Part shown: positions 6,174 through 13,938 of the stretch, in pieces
Layout: every line of letters begins with the position of its first letter
Position numbering within the stretch: the stretch's first letter is position 1
NCBI GenBank assembly: GCA_040753875.1
Contig: JBFMDV010000014.1
Span: 1 to 43,371 of the forward strand
DNA: 43,371 bases
Reading direction: 5' to 3'
Source of the DNA: Candidatus Zixiibacteriota bacterium
GTDB taxonomy: Bacteria > Zixibacteria > MSB-5A5 > GN15 > FEB-12
The notes under the pieces: model-generated
Told to the model about the DNA's origin: nothing
The model's input: the letters and a program-made list of their open reading frames with translations, nothing else
Database searches by the model: none
Program-made: the position numbers and the translations under genes

Positions 6174-6771
6174 CTTTCACGCTGGGCGCTTTCTGCGCTT
6201 CAACATCGGCGGCAAAAAACGCCTTTTCGTAGGGGAAGCCAAAGATCGATCCGGCGATCAACGCCATGACGCCCTTCTGGCGATAGACGTTGTACTCGCG
6301 GATGACCTCGTTGTACACGCGGCGCTCCTGCGCAATCCGGTTCTCCGTCCCTTCGAGCTGCACCAGCAGGTCGCTGTACATCTGGTCCCCTTTGATCTCG
6401 GGGTACCGCTCCACGACCACATTGATGAACGAATTCAACTGACGCGAAAGCTGCCCGGCGAGCGAGTCCAAAAGAAGCGGGTTGCCACTGTTGAGAGCGG
6501 ATTCGGCCGCGCTTTTGAGGTCGATCACCCGCTGCCGCATGGCGATAACATCGGTGAGGGTCTGCTGCTGGCGCTGCATGAAATTATCCACGCTGGCGAC
6601 CAGGTTCGGCACGAGGTCGAACCGACGCTGGTAGACGTTCTGCACCTGTCCCCACTTTTCATCGACACCCTGTGAACGGTCGATCAGACCGCCGCGCGCG
6701 CTCCAGATGGCGCCGCCGAGGACGATCACGACCAGCAGTAACACCGCAAGAATGGCCAGAAAAACTTTCAC
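6154..6771 (-). CDS. lemA: LemA family protein
   Basis: The 205-residue product has one N-terminal membrane span (VFLAILAVLLLVVIVLGGAI) and a long helical domain with the LemA hallmark YQRRFDLVPNLVASV, followed by QQQTLTDVIAMRQRV and ERYPEIKGDQMYSDL...ENRIAQERRVYNEVIREYN. The start is GTG 6771 with AGGAG about eight bases upstream. It leads the operon with the two TPM genes behind a promoter at 6863-6892. LemA proteins are membrane-anchored helical bundles whose biochemical role is not settled. Confidence 0.9.
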   Translation of the reverse strand: MKVFLAILAVLLLVVIVLGGAIWSARGGLIDRSQGVDEKWGQVQNVYQRRFDLVPNLVASVDNFMQRQQQTLTDVIAMRQRVIDLKSAAESALNSGNPLLLDSLAGQLSRQLNSFINVVVERYPEIKGDQMYSDLLVQLEGTENRIAQERRVYNEVIREYNVYRQKGVMALIAGSIFGFPYEKAFFAADVEAQKAPSVKDAFNNK

Positions 6772-6862
6772 ATTCGTCTCCTTTCATGACGACAAGCGTT
6801 CGGACGACATTCCTGCCGCCGGGCTGTCGAATCTGTCTGTCAGATGGACAAATACGTTGACA

Positions 6863-6892
6863 ATGATAGGATGTTTCTAAAATCGGAGTCAA
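6863..6892 (-). promoter_or_regulatory. Promoter of the lemA operon
   Basis: On the minus strand TTGACT (6892-6887), 18-nt spacer, TATCAT (6868-6863). This leaves a leader of about 85 nt before the lemA GTG and lies just after the repeat that closes wecB. Confidence 0.55.
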
Positions 6893-6906
6893 GGGAAAGG
6901 GGAAGC

Positions 6907-6957
6907 GCGTCAGGTCACATCATCCGCCTGGCGGCGGATGCCAGGACCTTACGCAAC
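6907..6957. repeat. Dispersed palindromic repeat, copy A
   Basis: Arms GCGTCAGGTC (6907-6916) and GACCTTACGC (6945-6954) pair at 9 of 10 positions, 28 nt apart, with AAC after the right arm. The spacer holds a second perfect hairpin, CATCCGCC-TGGC-GGCGGATG (6921-6940). The wecB stop codon lies inside the right arm, so the repeat ends the gene and may stop its transcript. Confidence 0.8.
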
Positions 6958-8043
6958 AGGCCCGACTACTGACAACTCCTTCATAATATGCTCTGCGGCA
7001 TGACCATCACCATAGAACGACCTCGAAAAGTTGGCACGGTGGTTCATCATCGAGCGAACTGCCGAGTGAATCGCGCTCGAATCGACTCCGGAAACAACAT
7101 TGGCCCCGCACTCCACCAGCTCAACCCATTCCGTTTCATCGCGTAAGGTCACGCACGGTTTGCCGAAAAAATACGCTTCTTTTTGAAGCCCGCCGCTGTC
7201 GGTCAACACGATACTGCACGCCTTCAGCAGTTCAAGCATATCGAAATAGGTGACCGGTTCAATCACTGTTATGGCGGGCGGGCGCCCATGCTCCGACAGC
7301 ACTCGACGAGTCCGCGGATGAAGCGGCAGAATGACCGGCGTCTCCCGGTGTATCTGCTCCAGTGCCTCCACGATCGAAGTGAGCCGGCTTATGTCATCGG
7401 TGTTTTCGGCGCGATGCAGCGTACACAGCGCAAACTGTCGGAGGTTTAGGCGCTTGATGATGTCGGAATGCTCTGCGGAAAATTGACCATAGAATCGGGC
7501 GGCATCGAGCATAACATCGCCGCACTGCACGATCCGGGCGCCCGCTTGCTCCACGCCTTCCTGGCGAAGATTTCGGACTGCGGTATCGGTAGGACAGAAC
7601 AACAGAGACGACAGATGGTCGGTCGTTACTCGATTCAGTTCCTCCGGCATGTTTCGATTGAAACTGCGCAGCCCAGCCTCGACATGCGCCACCGGTATGC
7701 CCAACTTGGCCGCACAGAGCGCCCCGGCAAGTGTCGAATTGGTGTCACCATAGACCAACACGATATCCGGTTTCTCCGCAGTCAGCACTGGTTCCAGCCT
7801 GAGCATCATCTGCGACGTCATGGCGGCGTGACTGAGCGAGTTGACTTCAAGATTGTATGCAGGCGACGGTATCCCCAGTTGTTCGAAGAACACCGCCGAC
7901 ATGTTGTTATCGAAGTGCTGCCCGGTATGGACAATGACCTCACGAAGTTCTGGGTGAGCCGCGATCCGACGGCTGACCATGGCCGCTTTGATGAACTGTG
8001 GTCGGGCCCCCACGACCGTGACGATCTTCCTGCGTGAGCTCAC
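6949..8043 (-). CDS. wecB: UDP-N-acetylglucosamine 2-epimerase (non-hydrolysing)
   Basis: The 364-residue product interconverts UDP-GlcNAc and UDP-ManNAc for surface polysaccharides. The start GARPQFIKAA, the motifs VYGDTNSTLAGALCAAK, HVEAGLRSFNRNMPEELNR, LHRAENTDD and TDSGGLQKEAYFFGKPCVTLRDETEW, and the length are all typical of WecB/MnaA. It starts at GTG 8043, 12 bp after a class V PLP enzyme, with a glycosyltransferase further upstream, all on one strand. Its last codons and stop (6951-6949) fall in the right arm of a dispersed repeat, so insertion of the repeat may have reshaped the C-terminus by a residue or two. Confidence 0.92.
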   Translation of the reverse strand: MSSRRKIVTVVGARPQFIKAAMVSRRIAAHPELREVIVHTGQHFDNNMSAVFFEQLGIPSPAYNLEVNSLSHAAMTSQMMLRLEPVLTAEKPDIVLVYGDTNSTLAGALCAAKLGIPVAHVEAGLRSFNRNMPEELNRVTTDHLSSLLFCPTDTAVRNLRQEGVEQAGARIVQCGDVMLDAARFYGQFSAEHSDIIKRLNLRQFALCTLHRAENTDDISRLTSIVEALEQIHRETPVILPLHPRTRRVLSEHGRPPAITVIEPVTYFDMLELLKACSIVLTDSGGLQKEAYFFGKPCVTLRDETEWVELVECGANVVSGVDSSAIHSAVRSMMNHRANFSRSFYGDGHAAEHIMKELSVVGPVA

Positions 8044-8055
8044 GTATGGCGCGGC

Positions 8056-9483
8056 CTACAGTCGGAAGTAGTCTTCAAATGGGAGATGAAACTCCGGCGG
8101 ATAATATTCCCCCTTCTCCCGGTCAAGGCGGTACCCTTTGTAGTAGTCTCCGGAAGCGATCTTGCGGATCATCGTCACGAATGTGTCAACTTCGGACCTG
8201 GTGTTGTACAGCCCAAACGACATGCGGATAGTACCCGGGATATTCGAGCGGTCCCGTGAACGGATTTGGTCTTCCAGTTCTTTCGCCTCCCTCTCGCCGA
8301 CTCTCAAGAGCGTCTTCACGTAGGTGTGCGCGCAGAAACAGCCGGACCGTACGCCGATTCCCCCCTCATAGCTCAGGATCGCCGCCACCAACGCGTGCGG
8401 CAGATTCCCCACGTTCATTGATATCACGCCAAGGCGATTGCGGGCATTGGCGGGGTCGGTATCGCCGAAGAGGTTAACCGCGGATATTTTTTCCAGCTCG
8501 GTCAAGGCGTAGGCGGTGAGATTGGACTCGTGCTCGATGATCGCTTCCCAACCGAGCGATTCGAGCAGTTTGATCGCTTTGCCAAGAGCCACCACGCCGA
8601 TAATGTCCGGCGTGCCGGCTTCTTCCTTCTCCGGAAGGTCGGTCCAGTAGGCATCCTCGAGCGTCACGATATCGACCACGCCCCCGCCGACCGCATCCGG
8701 CTCTCCCTGCTCAAATGTCCGCTTGTCTCCTACGAGCACCCCTACGCCAAACGGCGCATACATCTTGTGGCCGGAGAACACCAGATAGTCAATCCGGTGT
8801 TCGGGGTCGTGCGGCTTCATATTGACCGGCCGGTGCGGCACCAACTGGGCGCCATCGACCAGGATCCTCGCGCCGGCATCGTGTGTGGCGCGAGCAAAAA
8901 AATCGAGGTCGTTGATATAGCCGGTGACGTTCGATGCGCCGGTGATCGCGACCAGCTTCACCTTGGCGCCGTGACGCTTCAAAAGCGAGAGAAAGTGCTC
9001 CTTACAGACTGTGCCGTCGTCGTTCGTCCCCACGTGCTCGACCCGCCCGACCCGTCGCCACGGCAGTTCGTTGGAATGGTGCTCCATCAGCGTGGTAAGG
9101 ATCACATCTCCGCGCTCAAGCGGCAGCCGGTTGGCCAGCTTATTGATGGCCTCAGTGCTATTCTTGGTGAATATTACCACCTGGTCTCTCAAGTCGGCAC
9201 CGACGAACCGTGCTACCAGATCGCGGGACCGTTCGAATATCCAGCTCGACAACTGCGATTTGAATCCGGTGCCCCGGTGGACATTCGAGTACCAGCGAAG
9301 GAACGAGTTGACGGCATCGGCGATCGGCACAAATGTAGGCGTCGACGCGGCGTTGTCGAAATTGATGTATGGCCGGGGACCATGCAAGGTCGGTACGACC
9401 GTATCGGCACCGATCAACAAACGAGGAAGATCAGCTATGCGTACTTTGTCGGCTACGGCCGGTGCTACCGGTGATGTGCTCAT
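8056..9483 (-). CDS. Class V PLP enzyme, cysteine desulfurase/SufS-like
   Basis: The 475-residue product shows the fold-type I class V aminotransferase layout: INFDNAASTPT at the start, HHSNELPWR, a PLP Lys in SGHKMYAPFGVG (Lys240), and the desulfurase-type loop RSGCFCAH with Cys382. Those points favour removal of sulfur from cysteine, but it is longer than SufS/IscS, has a C-terminal extension (YKGYRLDREKGEYYPPEF) and has no suf or isc partner nearby. A GGAGG lies five bases before ATG 9483. It sits between two polysaccharide genes, so it may act on a sugar or another substrate. The class is clear and the substrate open. Confidence 0.8.
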   Translation of the reverse strand: MSTSPVAPAVADKVRIADLPRLLIGADTVVPTLHGPRPYINFDNAASTPTFVPIADAVNSFLRWYSNVHRGTGFKSQLSSWIFERSRDLVARFVGADLRDQVVIFTKNSTEAINKLANRLPLERGDVILTTLMEHHSNELPWRRVGRVEHVGTNDDGTVCKEHFLSLLKRHGAKVKLVAITGASNVTGYINDLDFFARATHDAGARILVDGAQLVPHRPVNMKPHDPEHRIDYLVFSGHKMYAPFGVGVLVGDKRTFEQGEPDAVGGGVVDIVTLEDAYWTDLPEKEEAGTPDIIGVVALGKAIKLLESLGWEAIIEHESNLTAYALTELEKISAVNLFGDTDPANARNRLGVISMNVGNLPHALVAAILSYEGGIGVRSGCFCAHTYVKTLLRVGEREAKELEDQIRSRDRSNIPGTIRMSFGLYNTRSEVDTFVTMIRKIASGDYYKGYRLDREKGEYYPPEFHLPFEDYFRL

Positions 9484-9563
9484 GCAAGCCTCCAGTCAAT
9501 GGTCATGCGCAGACCGAATATATGGAAATAAGCGGCGGAACGAAAGGGGCTGAAAAGATAAGG

Positions 9564-10775
9564 TTAGAGGGTCTCGAGCAAATCGAGGTATTTACGCGCC
9601 CAAAGCTCGCGGCGGTGATGCTTGGTGGCGTACGTCAGGTACCGGCTCCCCAGGCTGTCCCCATCGATCTCCCCGGATCTCAACTGCAGGACGATATCGG
9701 CAAGGCGGTTGGGCTCATCGGGCGGGAACCAGAGCGCACCACCCGCTTTCTCCAGTTCGCTGATCGCTTCGCTGTCGCGCGAGCCGAACACGATCGGACG
9801 GCCGGAGGCCATGTATTCGTACAGCTTGGATGGCACGCCCCGTTTGGCCACGGGTGCATCTTTCAAACTGTGTATCAACACGTTGGAGGCTTTGAGAAAG
9901 TGCGGAATGGTTTCCAGCGGTTGCGAACCGACAAACGCCACGTTCTTCAGTCCGTAATCGTGCGCCATTCCCTCCAGGGCATCCCGTTTCTGACCATCCC
10001 CGACGAACACGAAGCACACATCGGGTTGATCGTTGAGTTGGCGTGCGGCTTCAATGACGGTCTCCAGTGAGTGCGCCCAGCCCAGTGTGCCGGCGTACAG
10101 CACCAGGAACTTTTCTTCCCAGCCGAATTTCTTTCGAATGCCGTTGAATCCGGCGGTAGCGAACTCGCTTGAGAATCCTGACTTGATAGTGGCAATGCGG
10201 CCTCTTGGAAGTCCCAGCCCCTCAAGATATTCCGCCATGCCATTGGTCACCGGCACGAGCAGGTCGGCTTTCCGGTACAGCCCGTGCATCATTTTCTTGA
10301 GCGCCCGGGTGAACACTGAGCGGTTCAGATTGCCAAAATCCTCTGCCGATTCCGGCTGAAGGTCTCGTATTTCGATTATCAGCCGCGAGCGGCGAAGCTT
10401 GCTCAGAAGCCAGCCAATGAGCGGCGTATTAACGGGCGGCGTTGAAGCCAGGACGATATCGACTTTCCCCTTGATACGAAAGGCATTGAGCAAAGATGTT
10501 ACAAGGAAAGTCACAAAACCGATCATCCGTTTACCGGGGTACCGGTTCGGTGCCGCCAAGACCCATGTCCGGTACACTTTCACGCCCTCCATCAGTTCGG
10601 ACTGGAAGAAGTGGCCCCGGTATTTGGGCGGCACGATGCCGTCCGGATAGTTCGGGATGGCTGTCAGCACCGATACCTGGTGCCCATTGGCAGCGAAATA
10701 GCGCGCAAACTCAAAAAGACGCCTCACGGCGCCTCTCTCAGGAGGGAAGTGCTGTGTCACTATCAGGATATGCAT
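9564..10775 (-). CDS. Glycosyltransferase family 4 protein
   Basis: The 403-residue product starts MHILIVTQHFPPERG at ATG 10775. Reading further upstream gives no family resemblance, so the longer frame to 10946 is not used. The two Rossmann halves are clear: N-terminal GAVRRLFEFARYFAANGHQVSVLTAIPNYP, then FLVLYAGTLGWAHSLETVIEA, VGDGQKRDALE and SKLYEYMASGRPIVF with the acidic nucleotide-sugar site. This is the WbuB/WcaI-like style of GT4 enzyme that moves a sugar from an NDP donor onto a lipid-linked acceptor. With wecB downstream it probably helps build an O-antigen or exopolysaccharide. Confidence 0.88.
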   Translation of the reverse strand: MHILIVTQHFPPERGAVRRLFEFARYFAANGHQVSVLTAIPNYPDGIVPPKYRGHFFQSELMEGVKVYRTWVLAAPNRYPGKRMIGFVTFLVTSLLNAFRIKGKVDIVLASTPPVNTPLIGWLLSKLRRSRLIIEIRDLQPESAEDFGNLNRSVFTRALKKMMHGLYRKADLLVPVTNGMAEYLEGLGLPRGRIATIKSGFSSEFATAGFNGIRKKFGWEEKFLVLYAGTLGWAHSLETVIEAARQLNDQPDVCFVFVGDGQKRDALEGMAHDYGLKNVAFVGSQPLETIPHFLKASNVLIHSLKDAPVAKRGVPSKLYEYMASGRPIVFGSRDSEAISELEKAGGALWFPPDEPNRLADIVLQLRSGEIDGDSLGSRYLTYATKHHRRELWARKYLDLLETL

Positions 10776-10868
10776 ATTCCTATTGTCGTGAGTGTAGCAA
10801 TTCCTCGTCCCAATGGCAAGATAATAATTCTGCGGTGTATGTTTTTTTGCACGACGCCATAGAAGAGC

Positions 10869-10897
10869 TTGACACCAATGTTCGCCTGTTTTATCCT
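10869..10897 (+). promoter_or_regulatory. Promoter of the tetraheme cytochrome gene
   Basis: TTGACA at 10869-10874, 17-nt spacer, TATCCT at 10892-10897, leaving a leader of about 70 nt before the ATG at 10973. The region is shared with the divergent glycosyltransferase gene. Confidence 0.65.
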
Positions 10898-10972
10898 CTT
10901 TATCCGAAAAGGCTGAAATGATTCTTGCTTCTAAGGGTATAAACAACGAGAGACTTTTGTAGGAGGTACTGA

Positions 10973-11503
10973 ATGAAGAAACTACTGATCATCATGATCA
11001 TGGTCCTGGTTGCCGCATGCATAGTCATGGCGCAGGACAAACCGGCTGCTCCGGCGGCGGAGAAAGCCAAAGCAGCGTATGTCGGCGCTGAGAAGTGCAA
11101 GATGTGCCACAAGGCCGAGTATGAGGCCTGGTCGACCACCAAGCATGCCAAGGCGTTTGAAGCGCTGAAGCCCGAAGAACAGGCGAAACCCGAATGCACC
11201 AAGTGTCATGTCACCGGCGCCACCGCCGAGGGGACAGCACTCAATGGCGTGCAGTGTGAAGCATGCCACGGTGCCGGTTCAGAATATAAAAAGCCGACCA
11301 TCATGAGCAAAGCCAAGTGGGCTGCCGATCCGGCTGCGTACAAGAAGATGGCGGTCGAGGCCGGCCTCATCTATCCGGTCGAAGCTAACTGCGTGAAGTG
11401 CCACACCAAGGAAGGGAACGTGAACTTCAAAGAGTTCACTTTCGCAACGATGAAGGACAAAGTCCATCCGGTGAAGGCTGCGGCCGAGCCGGCGAAGAAG
11501 TAG
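10973..11503 (+). CDS. Tetraheme cytochrome c, cytochrome c554-like
   Basis: The 176-residue exported protein has a signal peptide ending near VMAQ and four c-type heme motifs: CKMCH (42-46), CTKCH (75-79), CEACH (95-99) and CVKCH (140-144). The first motif is followed by YEAWSTTKHAKAF, and the second half has CEACHGAGSEY, the pattern of cytochrome c554 and related multiheme proteins that pass electrons in the periplasm. Ala- and Lys-rich linkers fill both ends. AGGAGGT lies five bases before ATG 10973. It has its own promoter and terminator and no redox partner nearby, so donor and acceptor are unknown. Confidence 0.88.
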   Translation: MKKLLIIMIMVLVAACIVMAQDKPAAPAAEKAKAAYVGAEKCKMCHKAEYEAWSTTKHAKAFEALKPEEQAKPECTKCHVTGATAEGTALNGVQCEACHGAGSEYKKPTIMSKAKWAADPAAYKKMAVEAGLIYPVEANCVKCHTKEGNVNFKEFTFATMKDKVHPVKAAAEPAKK

Positions 11504-11533
11504 ACTCTTTCGATATCATTGCATGAAAAGCAG

Positions 11534-11563
11534 AGAGCGGCCCGATCTGGCCGCTCTTTTTTT
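11534..11563 (+). terminator. Intrinsic terminator after the cytochrome gene
   Basis: AGAGCGGCC (11534-11542) and GGCCGCTCT (11549-11557) form a perfect 9-bp stem with a 6-nt loop, followed by six more T. Confidence 0.92.
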
Positions 11564-11588
11564 CGTCGATGCCACAATGGCTGTAGGT

Positions 11589-13262
11589 TCAGTCCGGCTT
11601 TCGCGGGCGCACCATAACCGACTTTTCACGCTCAATCACCACCAGCCCCGGCTTGGTATTTCGTGGTTTGCGTACGTATCGCTTCTCCGTATATGCCACC
11701 GGCACCAAGGTGTCGTTTTTCGCTTTGCTGAAAAATGCCGTGATTGCGGCCGTCTCTTCGATTTCTGCCTTTGAAGGCTGGAACGATTTGTTCGGGTACT
11801 TTATCACCACGTGCGACCCCGGGCATTGCGACGCATGAAACCAAAGCTCGTACGGCCGGGCGAATTCGAAGGTCGTGCGGTCATTGTCGGCGCCGTCCCG
11901 CCCTACGAAGATGGTCAGTCCCGTGCTTAGTTTGTATTCCCGATATGGGAGTCTTGGCGCCACCTCCCCTTTTTCGACTACATGCGGCCGCAGCGCGGCA
12001 ATGACGGTTGCATGCGTGGCGGCTGTGGTCTCAAAATTGGCCTCAAGTTCGCGCTGCAGAAGTTCCAGCTCCTTCAGTTCCGCTTGGGAAATCTCCAATC
12101 GACGTTTGAGCAGATGCAGCCCCTCGCGCCCTTTGCGATATCGCTTGAAATACGATTCCACGTTCTGTTTGGCTGACAGCGCCGGATCGAGCGGAATGCT
12201 CACCGTCTCCGGTCGGTCGCCGTACAGGTCCGTCACGGCAAGCGATGTCATCCCCCTTTTGATGTCGCCGAAGTTTATCTGCAACAGCTCTCCCTGTTTC
12301 TTGAATCGCTCAAAGTCAGCCGCCTCGTGAACATCGTGTTGAAGTTTTTCGATGCGTCGGCTCAGTTTGTGCACCGCCTTCTCGACCTGGGACAGAGTCG
12401 TCTTGCGCTCATCGGCATCTTCGACATGGGTCTGCCTGCGCCGGCTCATCGCCAGCACGGCGAGCGATAACGTTTTGAACTTCTCCGGCGTGTCGCCCGC
12501 TATCGCCAGCTTGAACGGATATGCCTCCAGGTGTCCGGCCACGGAATGGAGATACCCGGCGGTCGGACGCCGAAATCGGTCGACTATCTCTCGAACGGTA
12601 TCACTGATACGGGCAGCGCCATCGTCGGAAAGGTCTGAAACATGCAGATGCTCAACGCCTGCCCGTCGAGCGGTCTCCCGTGCCAGCGTCCGGTTGAACC
12701 CGGCGATCTGCTTTTCCAGAAGCATCACGAGCGGCTGACCGGGATCTTCAGCCGTGAAACGGTCCTTCAACATCTTTGGCGTTACCGATGCAGGAGCCAG
12801 TCGGTCAGCCGGCGCGGCAACGGTGTACGGTTCCCCCTCGGTGAATTCACGCTTGCGAAGCGTCGCCAGTTTCCGATCTTTCTCGTCAAGGAGCCAGATG
12901 TTACCGTTCGGGCCGATCGCTTCGAACGACAGATGGCGCACTCTCTCGTTCTGAACCAGCGTGAAGGTGAATATACGATCGGTATCGCGCTGGGAGATCG
13001 ACGTGATCCGGCCGCCGACGATCTCAAAGAAGGGCCACGGCTTTTCCGAGGTCTCGGGTGTCACTTTGGAGGCGGGGACTGCAAAGAAACCGGGTCCCGC
13101 CGGGTGATAGACGAACCCGAGCGCCCACAGGCCAGATTGGCCCTTGATGACAACATAGGCGGACCGCTCTTTCTTGTAGAACTCGGTGCTGACAACAAGT
13201 CCGTCGTGAATCTCCTGCTTCAATTCTGCCACCAAGGCCGTGATATGGAGCGCTGTCTGCAT
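11589..13262 (-). CDS. rqcH: RqcH-type NFACT protein
   Basis: The 557-residue product has the NFACT layout: NFACT-N (residues 1-180), a helical hairpin region, a long coiled coil (about 290-430: DERKTTLSQVEKAVHKLSRRIEKL) and NFACT-R at the end (YREYKLSTGLTIFVGRDGADND, ELWFHASQCPGSHVVIK). Asp95-Arg96 (RDTDRIFTF) matches the Asp-Arg pair of B. subtilis RqcH that recruits tRNA. RqcH binds stalled 50S subunits and adds alanine tails to blocked chains. The frame stays open upstream to 14060, but that part is antisense to two other genes. ATG 13262 fits the family N-terminus and sits six bases after a TATATT box, so the mRNA may be leaderless. Confidence 0.88.
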   Translation of the reverse strand: MQTALHITALVAELKQEIHDGLVVSTEFYKKERSAYVVIKGQSGLWALGFVYHPAGPGFFAVPASKVTPETSEKPWPFFEIVGGRITSISQRDTDRIFTFTLVQNERVRHLSFEAIGPNGNIWLLDEKDRKLATLRKREFTEGEPYTVAAPADRLAPASVTPKMLKDRFTAEDPGQPLVMLLEKQIAGFNRTLARETARRAGVEHLHVSDLSDDGAARISDTVREIVDRFRRPTAGYLHSVAGHLEAYPFKLAIAGDTPEKFKTLSLAVLAMSRRRQTHVEDADERKTTLSQVEKAVHKLSRRIEKLQHDVHEAADFERFKKQGELLQINFGDIKRGMTSLAVTDLYGDRPETVSIPLDPALSAKQNVESYFKRYRKGREGLHLLKRRLEISQAELKELELLQRELEANFETTAATHATVIAALRPHVVEKGEVAPRLPYREYKLSTGLTIFVGRDGADNDRTTFEFARPYELWFHASQCPGSHVVIKYPNKSFQPSKAEIEETAAITAFFSKAKNDTLVPVAYTEKRYVRKPRNTKPGLVVIEREKSVMVRPRKPD

Positions 13263-13268
13263 GGCGCG

Positions 13269-13297
13269 AATATAGCGACCGTTCGCAGCGGCGCCAA
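13269..13297 (-). promoter_or_regulatory. Promoter abutting the rqcH start
   Basis: On the minus strand TTGGCG (13297-13292), 17-nt spacer, TATATT (13274-13269). Only six bases separate the -10 from the ATG, which predicts a transcript starting at or next to the start codon. Confidence 0.5.
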
Positions 13298-13421
13298 GGT
13301 ACAAAGAATATCTCGCTCTGAATAACGCTCGCGGGCACGATCGGGGCGGGAAATCGTTATATTGAAGTACTAACCGGGCGGTGCCGTCTCGGCATCTGCC
13401 GTCGCCTGAGGAGACCAATAC

Positions 13422-13907
13422 ATGACCAAAAAAGAGCACCTGCTTGGACACCTGAAGACCGTCCACGGCTCGATCAGGAAGCTTGTCGACGACATCAGTG
13501 AAGAGGAAGCCATCGTCTGTCTGCCTGGAAATCCCAATCATATCAAATTCCTGGTTGGACATATCAGCACCACGGCTGCATTCGCTCTTACCGTTGCGGG
13601 GGTGAAACCGGACTACCCGGGAGAGTGGATGAAGATGTTTGCGCGCGGGGCGACCGTCACCGCCGACATCTCGGTGTACCCGTCGATCGCCGACATACGG
13701 ACACGGCTGTACGCGCTGCACGCCGCCCTGGAGGAATTCGTGGCCACGTGCGACGAGGGGGCGCTCGAACGCGTCAATGTTATCCGCCCGGGCTGGGATG
13801 AGAACGCCATGGATGGTGTCCTGTTCTTTGCCGCGCACGATTTCTATCATGCCGGACAGATCGCCATGATCCGGCGGGCGCTCGGCCGCGACCGGATGTT
13901 CGGATGA
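13422..13907 (+). CDS. DinB/YfiT-like metal-binding protein
   Basis: This 161-residue four-helix-bundle protein has His47 (FLVGHI), His139 and His143 (HDFYHAGQIAMIRRALG), the three His ligands of DinB-like proteins. Family members include thiol-dependent transferases (bacillithiol, mycothiol) and many uncharacterised stress proteins. ATG 13422 has TGAGGAG upstream. The next gene, a type III polyketide synthase, starts about 30 bp on, in the same direction. Nothing in the sequence tells the substrate. Confidence 0.82.
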   Translation: MTKKEHLLGHLKTVHGSIRKLVDDISEEEAIVCLPGNPNHIKFLVGHISTTAAFALTVAGVKPDYPGEWMKMFARGATVTADISVYPSIADIRTRLYALHAALEEFVATCDEGALERVNVIRPGWDENAMDGVLFFAAHDFYHAGQIAMIRRALGRDRMFG

Positions 13908-13938
13908 AACAGGCGATGGTGTTACACGACCGTATTGC

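Noticed and set aside
6857-6883. Plus-strand TTGACA and TAAAAT boxes
   Set aside because: The spacer is only 15 nt and the nearest genes downstream run on the minus strand; the same bases serve a better minus-strand promoter for lemA.
10776-10946. Longer N-terminus for the GT4 protein
   Set aside because: The added residues do not resemble the family; MHILIVTQHFPPERG is the normal start.
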